From NCBI GenBank assembly GCA_016721425.1, contig JADKID010000008.1, positions 124,001 to 188,000 on the forward strand: a stretch of 64,000 nt of DNA. The letters are read 5' to 3'. Each line of letters begins with the position of its first letter. Position 1 is the first letter of the stretch. The notes under the pieces are model-generated. The model did no database searches and had not been told where the DNA came from. It saw only the letters and a program-made list of their open reading frames with translations. Source of the DNA: Bryobacterales bacterium. Lineage in GTDB: Bacteria > Acidobacteriota > Terriglobia > Bryobacterales > Bryobacteraceae. A program made the position numbers and the translations under genes. Positions 55,731 through 64,000 of the stretch are shown piece after piece.

Positions 55731-56328
55731 TCACTTCCGGCGATGGGTTGCCACTCTTGCAGCGATTCTGTCCAACACGAGGAATACCGTACTCCGCGCT
55801 GCCGCGCCGTGGAGCGTTTCACCCCGGAGAATCGCATCCGGCGATTGTTCATACGGACCGGATCCGATATCTCCGCGGCAATTCAGCAGGAGTTCGTCGA
55901 TACCCACGCTTGTCACTTCGAAATGAAACTGGAGGCCCAGCGCCATTGGATGTTCAAAGGCCTGAACGGCGCATCCCTCGCTCCCGGCTAGATGCAAACA
56001 GCCCTCGGGGAGGTCATACGTCTCACCGTGCCAGTGCAACACGGTCAACTCCTCTGGCAAACCATCTAGTAGGCTCCCCGTTACTGTCTCCAAACGCAGC
56101 CACACGGGCAGCCACCCGATTTCCTTAACCTCATTCCGATAGACACGCCTCCCCAGACACTCCGCCAGCAACTGTGATCCCAGGCAAACGCCGAGCACGA
56201 ATCGCCCCACTTTAAGACAACTCGCGATCAGCGCCTTTTCGCCTGCCAGCCAGGGATACAACTGCTCATCGTGTACGCTCATTGGCCCGCCCATAACGAT
56301 CAAACAGTCTAGTTCTTCTACGTCGGGC
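55731..56328 (-). pseudogene. Class I glutamine amidotransferase (GMP-synthase-like), 5' truncated
   Basis: The remaining about 198 codons encode a GATase domain. VPDVEELDCLIVMGGPMSVH starts the conserved part. The nucleophile cysteine is in LGVCLGSQLLAE and the catalytic histidine/glutamate in LGLQFHFEVT. About 40 N-terminal residues, including the usual start, are missing. Homology ends at about 56328, where transposase homology begins at 56327 on the other strand. The upstream reading frame continues into the IS but is not family sequence. The gene was therefore cut by a mobile element or a deletion at its edge. Confidence 0.8.
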
Positions 56329-57010
56329 ACCCAAGATCCATGGTGAGACTCTGAAGCTCGGCTTCGTTGTCGCCGAGCGAACCGTGGCTCGCTACCTGCG
56401 GCGCATTCGGCGTCGTGGTGACCCTGCAAAACGGTGGCTTGCCTTCTTGCAGAATCACCGTGAGCTGATCGTCGCGTTCGACTTCTTCACAGTGCCGACT
56501 ATCACATTCAAACTGCTGTACTGCTTCTTCGTGATCGAGCACGGCCGTCGAAAGGTCCTCCACTTCAACGCAACCCGCCACCCGACCGCGGAGTGGGTGG
56601 TCCAGCAATTGCGCGAGGCTTTTCCCGAGGCGGCTCCATACAAGTATGTGATCCTCGACAACGACTCGATCTTCAACTGCGAGGTGATTGCGTTCCTGAC
56701 GTCTGCGGGGTTGGAACCAAAGCGGACGAGTATCCAGGCTCCATGGCAAAATGGAACGGCCGAGAGATGGGTCGGAAGCGCCCGCCGGGAAATGCTGGAT
56801 CATGTGATCCCTCTGAATGAAGCGCATCTTCGGCGGCTGATCCGAGAATACGTCGATTACTACCACGACGACCGTCTGCATGACTCCCTGGAAAAGGACT
56901 CACCGTCCCGCCGCCCTGTCGAGGCCAAGCCGGACGGCGACGGCGAAGTGATCGCGCTCGATCGAGTCGGCGGTTTGCACCATCGCTACACCTGGCGCCG
57001 CGCTGCCTGA
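56327..57010 (+). mobile_element. 5'-truncated DDE transposase (integrase-core, IS481/IS3-like)
   Basis: The frame begins APKIHGETLKLGFVVAERTV at the junction with the amidotransferase, which aligns to the middle of the transposase at the right edge (APRIHGELLKLGIDV). The catalytic core is complete: D in FDFFTVPT, D in ILDNDSIF and E in NGTAERWVGSARRE. The C-terminus is intact to 57010 (HHRYTWRRAA). The N-terminal helix-turn-helix half, about 130 residues, is missing, so it is a dead remnant. The two copies are clearly homologous but not identical at protein level. Confidence 0.85.
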
Positions 57011-57294
57011 ACGGCGGAAAGAACCACGCCCCCTGCCGCCGATCCTATAGCGCTGAATGGTACCGGTGTGCGTGGGCGGGCGCGATCGACGGCATTCACC
57101 ACCGATTCGGCCCAACACGCCGGCAGTTTGCGACCTGCCATTCCGTCTCCCTATGAGACCTTTCGCACCAAGCCCACCGATTTCGCCGTTACGGAACGTT
57201 GCGCCGCGCCCCTGACAAGCATCTGGCTACGCACAAGGGAGGATCAGCAGAAGCCAGGAACGCATTGCGTCATTGTCGCAATAAACCGCCAGCC

Positions 57295-59460
57295 TCAGCG
57301 AAAATGATCAATCAACATCAGATCCGATCCGGTCACCGGTCTCGAGTAGACAAAGGTCCGTTGGTCGGGTGAGACCGACATCCCGAACGCCACCGGCCGC
57401 TCGACGTCGCCGATCACCCGCGTCTGGCCGCTCGCGAAATCGTAAAAACGGATCTCACACCACTCCGGGTCGCGTGGAGTGATGTAATAAATGCCCTCGC
57501 GGACCACCGCGAAACAACGCCTTACGACCACCCTGCTGACAACGTGCTTCTCGTCGCCCCCGGCGAGCGGTTGAGCGTACATCCCATCGCTGCCTGTGTC
57601 GTTCTTCGTGTAATACAGGGTCTGTCCGTCCGCGGACTCCAATCCGACGAACCCGCCCTTCCGCGTGATCTGCTCGGCGTCGCCTCCCTCGATCGGAATG
57701 CGCCAGATCTCCGGCCTCCCGGTACGGTCGGAATTGAAGTACATCCGTTTTCCGTCGCGGGACCAACTCGGGATCCCGCTGTTGCCCGGTCCGTGGGTCA
57801 ACTGCCGCGGCTGGCCTCCGCCCGCTTCCACAACCCACACGTCCAGCTGGCCATCCTTTCCACTCGAGTCAAACAAGAGCCACCGGCCGTCCGGAGACCA
57901 TCTTGGCGAACCGTTGCTCGTGCCATGGTTTTTTGTGATCTGCACCAGCCCCGTACCATCGGTGCGCGCTGCCCAGACGTCCATCTCTCCGCCGCGTGCC
58001 GATTGGAACGCAATGTGCAACCCGTCGGCCGAGAGTTGGGGAAACGTGTCTCTCGCGGTAGAGGACAAAAACGGCGCTGGCTTCCTGCCCGTCTCCCATT
58101 TCCACAGGTCCGCTTGCAGGATGGAGCGTCCATAGGCGAGGCGCCCGCCATCGCGGCTCACCGACGGCCAAAGCGCATCGTGGCTCGCCAGCTCAATCCG
58201 TTGCGGCTGCGCTGTCTCACGAGCGGAGACCCGCCAAAGGTAGAAGCGCGGCAGGCTAAACCCGCTGACGATGAGTGAATCGCCGTCCGGCATCCAAGTC
58301 AGGCCACGGATCGACTTACTGTCGGCGAGAACGGTGAGCGGTTTACCTTCCGGCGCCAGATCCTTGCTCAATGAGACCACCTGGAGCCTGCACCTGGCAG
58401 GGCCGCTGGTCAACCCCGTGCATAGCGTCACGGCCAACCTCCGGCCATCCGGCGAAATCGTCGGATATTTGTACCAGCTCTTGGAGGGCGGCACCAGGAT
58501 TGCGCGGGCCGCCCCACCCTCCACCGGGATCAGCAGGACGGCCCCGTCGCCCGGTTCCGGCGGCTCGCTGTATCTCGATACCGCCAGGAACTTTCCGTCC
58601 GCTGACCACGACGGCCGGTGCATCATTGGGTACAACAAATCGCCCACGATACGTGTCTCGGGCCCGGCCGGACGATGATCCACCCCAGGCAGTTCCAGCA
58701 GCTTCCGCTCCGGCCCACCCAGCGGCGAAACTACATAAACTCCCGTCTTCCCTTCCGTGGTGATCCGGACAAACGCAATCTGATGCCCGTCCGGCGACCA
58801 CGACGGCAGCAGGTCCGGCCCCGGATCATTGGTTAGCCGCAGCGCCGTCTCGCTGTCCGTTAACCTGACGTAAATATCGGCGTTGCGCTCGTTCTCCCCA
58901 TTCCAAACGTAGGCAATCTGCTGCCCGTCCGGTGAAAGAGACGGCATCGTCTCGCTGCCGATGAGCGCCGAGATCTGCGAGAGACGCGCCGCCCCCGCGT
59001 CGCCCCGCCCGCGCATCATCCACAGCCCCACGCCAGCCAGACCCGCCGCCGCCAGTACCAGCCCAACCCACAGCAGCTTTCGGCTCGGCGTCCGCCCCGC
59101 GTCCGTCTGCAGCGGCGTCACCTGCGCCGGCCCCGCCGGCACGTCTACCTCTCCAATGAAGCGATACCCCCGCCGCGCCACCGTCTCGATATACCGCGGG
59201 CTCTCCGCCGAGTCACCCAGTGCATCCCGCAACCGGTTCACCGCCGCATTCAAGCCGTGCTGGTAGTCGACAAACGTATCGCTACCCCACACCACCTCGC
59301 GCAGTTCCTCCCGGCTCACCATCTCGCCCGGCCTCTCCAGCAGCGCCACCAGAATCTTGAAAGGCTGGTCCTGCAGCTTGATCCGCAAGCCGTGCTTGTG
59401 AAGCTCGCCGCTCCGCCTGTCCACCTCAAACGCCGCAAACCGGATGATACTTCTTTGCAC
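57295..59460 (-). CDS. Winged-helix (OmpR/ToxR-type) regulator fused to PD40 beta-propeller
   Basis: A 721-residue one-component membrane regulator. Residues 1-105 form a Trans_reg_C DNA-binding domain (LQDQPFKILVALLERPGEMV, then SREELREVVWG and VARRGYRFIG). A transmembrane helix lies at about 128-148 (LLWVGLVLAAAGLAGVGLWM). The extracytoplasmic part is a chain of TolB/PD40 repeats such as PSLSPDGQQIAYVW, PSWSPDGHQIAFVR, PRWSPDGRWLLFDS and PSWSRDGKRMYFNS. This plan is very frequent in Acidobacteriota. It is divergent from the secreted repeat protein at 59.7 kb, which is a plausible target (inference). Confidence 0.93.
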   Translation of the reverse strand: MQRSIIRFAAFEVDRRSGELHKHGLRIKLQDQPFKILVALLERPGEMVSREELREVVWGSDTFVDYQHGLNAAVNRLRDALGDSAESPRYIETVARRGYRFIGEVDVPAGPAQVTPLQTDAGRTPSRKLLWVGLVLAAAGLAGVGLWMMRGRGDAGAARLSQISALIGSETMPSLSPDGQQIAYVWNGENERNADIYVRLTDSETALRLTNDPGPDLLPSWSPDGHQIAFVRITTEGKTGVYVVSPLGGPERKLLELPGVDHRPAGPETRIVGDLLYPMMHRPSWSADGKFLAVSRYSEPPEPGDGAVLLIPVEGGAARAILVPPSKSWYKYPTISPDGRRLAVTLCTGLTSGPARCRLQVVSLSKDLAPEGKPLTVLADSKSIRGLTWMPDGDSLIVSGFSLPRFYLWRVSARETAQPQRIELASHDALWPSVSRDGGRLAYGRSILQADLWKWETGRKPAPFLSSTARDTFPQLSADGLHIAFQSARGGEMDVWAARTDGTGLVQITKNHGTSNGSPRWSPDGRWLLFDSSGKDGQLDVWVVEAGGGQPRQLTHGPGNSGIPSWSRDGKRMYFNSDRTGRPEIWRIPIEGGDAEQITRKGGFVGLESADGQTLYYTKNDTGSDGMYAQPLAGGDEKHVVSRVVVRRCFAVVREGIYYITPRDPEWCEIRFYDFASGQTRVIGDVERPVAFGMSVSPDQRTFVYSRPVTGSDLMLIDHFR

Positions 59461-59693
59461 TATGCTCTACTTCGTTGTCCCCATCTGGGTCATGGGGTAC
59501 AGCGTAACATCAGTTAACGGTCTTAGCAAGAGACTTCAGGGCCTTTTAATTTCATGCACTTCCACCGTGAGCGCCGCGTGAGTGATTCATGACTCCCGCG
59601 TCATGGCGGAAATTTCCTACACGGCACAGTATCAGCCAATACAAGACCGCCGGCGGCACTAGCCGTCGGCCATGATCGAAGGAGAATCCCATT

Positions 59694-60818
59694 TTGCCCC
59701 GAACCAAGAGCCTCTTTGTGCCCGCCGCACTGCTGATTAGCGGCTGCCTCTGCCTGCCCACCGTCCGCGCCCAAGGCATCGGCTGTTACACCCTGGCCAG
59801 CCTCCAGGGTAACTATGCCGTCGTCGTCAACTATGGAGCCAACGTCGCGCTCGGGCTCCAGCCGGAGACCCTGGATGGCCAGGGCAACCTGTCACGTACA
59901 GGCATCAACAACCAGCCCACCGCCGGCTCCACCACCGGCGCCCGCACCATCTCCAACGTCACCAGCACCGGCACCTATACCGTGAACTGCAACGGCAGCG
60001 GCACCATCACCCGCCTCGTCACCCGCGCCGACGGCACCACCGCCACCGCCGCCGACGACTTCGTCATCACCGAATCGTCTGAAAAGGACGGGCGCCTCAT
60101 CGCCACCACCATCGTCGACGCCCAACGCGATCCCAGCGTCATCGTCGCTGGCGGCATCTTTGTGACACGCACGCACACGCGGCTGCCCGACGCCGGCAAG
60201 GATGCCTGCTATACCTTGGCCAGCCTCCAGGGCTCCTACGGCGTAGCTGTCATGTACGGCGCCAACGTCGCTCTCGGCCTTCAGCCGGAGTCTCTGGACG
60301 GGGAAGGGAACCTCTTCCGCACCGGCATCAACAACCAGCCCGTCGCCGGCTCAGCAACCGGAGCAAGAACAGTTGGCACCGTCACCAGCCGCGGAACATT
60401 CACCGTCAACTGCAACGGCACCGGTGCCATCACCCGTATAGTCACGCGGCCCGATGGCACCACCGGCGCCGCCGTCGATGACTTCCTCATCACCGCCGCC
60501 ACCGAAAAGGGCGGGCTCCTCACCGCCAACAGGATTGTTGATGCCCAAAGAGATCCCGCGTTGGTTGGCCCCACTCCAACTTTCATCACCCGCACCCATA
60601 CCCTGCGCGCCATCCCCAATCCCAAGCTCAATGACGAGTTGCAACTCCTCGCCTGTGGCTCCCACTCACCCACGCCCTCCTGCCAGGTCTCCGTCAGCGT
60701 CTGGAACTACTACCTGAACACGCTCGACTTCAAGGCCCCACCGCTGATGTTCGGTGACGGCACGGAACTGATGACCGTGAATCGTTACTGGGGTCTACGG
60801 GCGGTCGCCGGCCTGTAA
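59694..60818 (+). CDS. Secreted protein with internal tandem duplication
   Basis: A 374-residue exported protein. The TTG at 59694 follows AAGGAGA and gives a signal peptide (FVPAALLISGCLCLPTVRAQ). Two homologous units of about 141 residues follow, each beginning CYTLASLQG and including YGANVALGLQPE, GINNQP and TVNCNG. The remaining 65 residues contain a cysteine pair (LLACGSHSPTPSCQVS) and end VNRYWGLRAVAGL. I do not recognise the family, though the repeats resemble short secreted beta-sandwich proteins found in Acidobacteriota. Confidence 0.8.
   Translation: MPRTKSLFVPAALLISGCLCLPTVRAQGIGCYTLASLQGNYAVVVNYGANVALGLQPETLDGQGNLSRTGINNQPTAGSTTGARTISNVTSTGTYTVNCNGSGTITRLVTRADGTTATAADDFVITESSEKDGRLIATTIVDAQRDPSVIVAGGIFVTRTHTRLPDAGKDACYTLASLQGSYGVAVMYGANVALGLQPESLDGEGNLFRTGINNQPVAGSATGARTVGTVTSRGTFTVNCNGTGAITRIVTRPDGTTGAAVDDFLITAATEKGGLLTANRIVDAQRDPALVGPTPTFITRTHTLRAIPNPKLNDELQLLACGSHSPTPSCQVSVSVWNYYLNTLDFKAPPLMFGDGTELMTVNRYWGLRAVAGL
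59784..60607 (+). repeat. In-gene tandem repeat, two units of about 420 bp
   Basis: Unit 1 starts at about 59784 and unit 2 at about 60208. Several stretches are nearly identical at base level (for example GCCAGCCTCCAGGG in both and GGCATCAACAACCAGCCC in both), and the encoded units align without gaps over most of their length. The duplication is fairly recent or is kept similar by gene conversion. Confidence 0.75.
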
Positions 60819-60902
60819 GCCTGCCGCCGCGGGAATCTTCGTTGTCCCCCTTCTCCTAGTTTTCACGCTTCTACGTAGTGAACCTCCTTGGAAGGAATTG
60901 CC

Positions 60903-62967
60903 ATGACCCATCTATCCACTCACCGTTCGCCCCTTGGCTTCAGCATCCACCGCGGATCCGGGATCGCTCTTGTCCCACTTCCTAGCGAGTCTGTTTCTCA
61001 CTTTGGTTCAACCAGCCGCGGCACGGATCACCCGCGTCACCATAGCTACCGTTCAGTCCCCAACCTTCGGAGGAGCGCTGTTCGGCGTCGTCGGCCAATA
61101 CGAAAAGCTCGTCGGAAAGGCATACGGAGAGGTCGATCCGAACGACCCCCGCAATGCCCTGATTGCCGACATCGCTCTCGCGCCGCGCAACGCCGCCGGC
61201 ATGGTCGAGTACTCAATGGATATCTACCTCCTCCGGCCCGTGGACAGAACCAGGGGTAATCGCAGGCTCTTTTTCGACATCAACAATCGTGGCGCCAAAC
61301 TTGCGCTCGCCGGTACGTTCGGCAGTATCAACAGCGCCCTCAGCGGAGGCAACGATCCCACCACCGCAGCCGATGCCGGTAACGGCTTCCTGATGCGCGA
61401 GGGCTACACCATCGCCTGGAGCGGCTGGGACGCCGCCGTCTTGCCCGGCGGGAACCGGCTGACGATTACCGTGCCCGTCGCCAAGAATCCCGACGGCACC
61501 AGCATCACCGGGCCCGCGCTGGAAGAGTTCGTCATCGACAACAGCACCACGCTCACCGCCGCTCTCACCTATCCGGCGGCCAGTCTGGATCGCAGCCAGG
61601 CCACCCTGACCGTCGGCACCCACTACTCGGACGTGCGGAAGACCATCCCCGCCTCCGATTGGGAGTTCGTCGATGCGCGAACCGTGCGCCTCCTCCCGGC
61701 CGGCGCCGCGTTTCAATTGGGCTCGCTCTATGAGCTCACCTACACGGCGAAAGACCCGCTCGTCGCGGGGCTCGGTTTTGCCGCCACGCGCGATTTTGCG
61801 TCGTATCTGCATTGGGCGGCGGCGGACGACGACGGTACGCCTAATCCCGTTGCCGGCGACGTGCAATTCGTCTACACATTCGGCGCCTCCCAACCCACGC
61901 GCTTTCTCCACGACTTTCTCTACCTGGGATTCAACGAGGACGAGCAGGGACGCCGCGTGGTAGATGGAATGCACAACTTTACCGGCGGCGGCAGCGGCGG
62001 CTTCTTCAACTACCGCTTCGCCCAACCCGGCCGGACTCACCGCCAGCACATTGGCCGCTGGTACCCCGAACTCCAGTTCCCGTTTGCCAATCACATTACC
62101 TCGGATCCCGTCACCGGCAAGACGGATGGGCGGCTTCTCCGCTGCCAGGCTACCGGCACCTGCCCAAAGACATTGGAGGTGAACTCAGAGAATGAATACT
62201 GGTCCAAGGCCGGATCACTCCTGCATACCGATTCCTCCGGCTATGACCTCAACCTTCACGAGACGCCAGATTCCAGATACTTCCTGTTGTCCAGCGTCTC
62301 GCACGCCGCCGGCACCGGCCCCGGTATGTGCCAGCAACCGCGGAATCCGGTCGTGCCCGATCCCGCGCTCCGGGCGCTGTTGGTTGCACTCGACGAGTGG
62401 GTCAGTTGGGAGATTCATCCACCGCAGAGCCGCCTGCCTCGACGCTCCGATGGCACCCTGGTGCCGTCACTGCCCCAGGAATCCGCCGGATTCCCGCGCA
62501 TCCCCGGAGTCAAGTACAGCGGACTTCTCCAGACCGGCGATCTCTTCAACTTCGGGCCATTCTCCGATCAGGGCATTCTGACGATCCTTCCCCCCACCCT
62601 GAAGGAGTCCGCCTATCCCGTGTTTGTGCCGAGATCCGACCCCGACGGGAACGGCCTGGCCGGCATTCGCCTGCCGCAAATCGCAGCGCCCGTGGCAACT
62701 TATACGGGCTGGGCCTTGCGCGCCGGTCCCGCGGCGGACGACGGCTGTGATGGCGCCGGCCAGCAGATTCCCTTTCCTCGAACTCAGGCCGAGCGCACCT
62801 CCACTGGTGATCCACGCCTCTCCCTCGAAGAGCGCTACACAGACCACGATGGCTATGTCAAAGCCGTTCGCAGAGCCGTGCAGAGGCTTCTCCGCGAGCG
62901 CTTCCTGCTCCGTGAGGACGCCGAGCAGTACCTGCGGGCTGCCGAGGCGAGCCAAGTCCTGAAATAG
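60903..62967 (+). CDS. Abhydrolase_10-type alpha/beta hydrolase domain protein, possible N-terminal frameshift
   Basis: A secreted protein of about 670-690 residues. The long frame starts at a TTG at 60934. It has a signal-like segment (LLSHFLASLFLTLVQPAAA) and then TRVTIATVQSPTFGGALFGV, MDIYLLRPVD, GYTIAWSGWDAAV and HNFTGGGSGGFFNYRFAQPG. The C-terminal part includes LPRRSDGTLVPSLP and LPQIAAPVATYTGWALR, typical of the alpha/beta hydrolase domain family found in Acidobacteriota and Proteobacteria. The ATG at 60903 has a good AAGGAA ribosome site but is one base out of frame. Removing one C from the run at 60930-60933 joins the two. The catalytic residues are not clear to me. Confidence 0.8.
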
Positions 62968-63078
62968 ATGGCCTCTGCCGGCACAGCCCCCGACAGCTAG
63001 GACTGTCGCCAGTCCGCCACTCAATCCGCCGCCGGGTCGTCACCTGCCCAACTGTGCCTATCGCAAATGCCGAACTGT

Positions 63079-64000
63079 ATGAGAACATGGGGTTTGCGTG
63101 CCATCCTTCAATTCCTCCGTTCGGCGCTCAGCGCCCTTCACGTGCTGGCCGCCGCCGCTCCGGCGACCTTCAAATCCCGAGCCGCACTCCAGCTGGAGAA
63201 CCTCGCACTGCGGCACCAACTCGGCGTCCTGCAGCGCTCAGGGAAGGGCCCGAGACTGACCGCTGCGGATCGGCCCCTGTGGGCATGGCTCTCCGAGATC
63301 TGGGCCGACTGGCGCTCGACTCTGGTCATCGTCAAGCCGGAAACCGTCATTGCATGGCACCGGAAGGGCTTCCGTCTGTTTTGGACACGAAAGATTCGGC
63401 ACGGCCAACCCGGCCGTCCGCCGGTCTCGAAGGAAACCCGAGAACTGATCGGCAGGATGAGCCGCGAGAATCCGCTGTGGGGCGCGCCGCGCATCCACGG
63501 CGAACTTCTCAAACTCGGTATCGACGTCGGCGAGACCAGCGTCGGCAAGTACATGGTCCGACGCCGGAAACCACCGTCGCAAACCTGGAGGACCTTCCTG
63601 GAGAATCACGTCAAGACCATGGTGTCGGTGGACTTCTTCACGGTGCCGACGATCCGCTTTCAGATCCTGTACGTATTCCTCGTGCTGGCCCACGACCGAA
63701 GACGGATCGTGCATTTCAACGTCACTGCGCACCCCACCGCCGAATGGACTGCCCAGCAACTGCGGGAGGCCTTCCCCTTTGACCAGATCCCTCGATACCT
63801 GCTGCGCGACCGCGACGGCATCTTCGGCGGTGGATTTCGGAAGGATGTGAAAGCCATGGGGATCAAGGAAGCGCTTTCTGCCCCACGCTCGCCTTGGCAA
63901 CGAGCTTACATCGAACGCGTGATTGGCACGGTGCGCCGCGAGTGTGTGGATCACGTGATTGTCTTCAACGAGGCCTCGCTGTATCGCCATGTGAAGTCGT
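63079..64000 (+). mobile_element. DDE transposase (integrase-core, IS481/IS3-like), cut by the right edge
   Basis: The frame is open from the ATG at 63079 (MRTWGLRAILQFLRSALSAL) to the last base. The N-terminal part has LENLALRHQLGVLQRSGKGP and LVIVKPETVIAWHRKGFRLF, with helix-turn-helix character. NPLWGAPRIHGELLKLGIDV leads into the core, with D in SVDFFTVPT, D in LLRDRDGIF and E in AYIERVIGTVRRE, so the DDE triad is complete. At least 307 residues are visible. No terminal inverted repeat could be assigned because the right end lies outside. It may be an intact, active element. Confidence 0.9.

Noticed and set aside
56327..64000. Composite transposon bounded by the two related transposases
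   Set aside because: Both copies face the same way, the left one is truncated, and they differ at many residues, so they do not form a recent composite element.

Overview
The window is high-GC bacterial DNA and most resembles an Acidobacteriota chromosome of the Bryobacterales/Solibacter kind. That assignment is inferred from the mix of families: winged-helix/PD40 fusion regulators, FG-GAP/ASPIC proteins with TPR tails beside multihaem cytochromes, secreted BNR-repeat proteins and Abhydrolase_10-type proteins. No rRNA or other decisive marker is present.

Region 1 (about 0.3-36 kb) is an envelope or exopolysaccharide locus of the Wzx/Wzy type. A plus-strand block (1.8-13.0 kb) holds a flippase, a Wza-like export protein, a giant secreted Asp-box (BNR) protein, a secreted GH31 glycosidase, a sugar nucleotidyltransferase, an epimerase and a glycosyltransferase. 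A converging minus-strand block (13.0-28 kb) carries a secreted GH-A-like glycosidase candidate, five glycosyltransferases/epimerase genes, two methyltransferases, a DegT aminotransferase (apparently frameshifted), an O-antigen polymerase/ligase, a Wzz/GumC-type chain-length protein and a GH2-like protein that lacks the expected acid/base glutamate. A plus-strand rmlA-like/rmlC/rmlB operon (28.7-31.0 kb) supplies dTDP-deoxysugars. A second copy of the GH-A-like protein follows at 32.5-34.1 kb. No priming sugar-phosphate transferase, tyrosine kinase or rmlD is seen inside the window.

Region 2 (about 35.9-37.1 kb) is a scar of mobile DNA: two tRNA 3'-part fragments with an inverted repeat between them, next to a decayed plasmid RepA gene.

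Region 3 (37.3-55.6 kb, all minus strand) is the most interesting part. Fourteen tightly packed genes, many overlapping by 4 nt, encode an anaerobic-type respiratory system. In transcription order they are: an RIC (YtfE/ScdA) iron-sulfur repair protein, a ferredoxin, a membrane b-type/multihaem c cytochrome, an FG-GAP/ASPIC/TPR protein, two Rrf2 regulators, a GltD-like flavoprotein with added Fe-S clusters, a Rieske protein, cytochrome b, a seven-haem cytochrome c, and a Tat-exported type II DMSO-reductase-family molybdoenzyme (alpha, beta, haem-b gamma, TorD-like chaperone). The layout suggests a quinol-oxidising Rieske/cytochrome b module wired directly to an outward-facing NarG/Nxr/Ebd-class enzyme. 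The NO-repair and Rrf2 genes favour a nitrogen-oxide substrate, but the substrate cannot be fixed from sequence alone.

Region 4 (55.7-64 kb) has a glutamine amidotransferase gene cut at its 5' end by an IS remnant, a ToxR-like winged-helix/PD40 regulator, a secreted protein with an internal duplication, an Abhydrolase_10 protein, and a related DDE transposase that runs off the right edge. Several N-terminal frameshifts (20.0, 45.0 and perhaps 60.9 kb) may be sequencing indels rather than true mutations.
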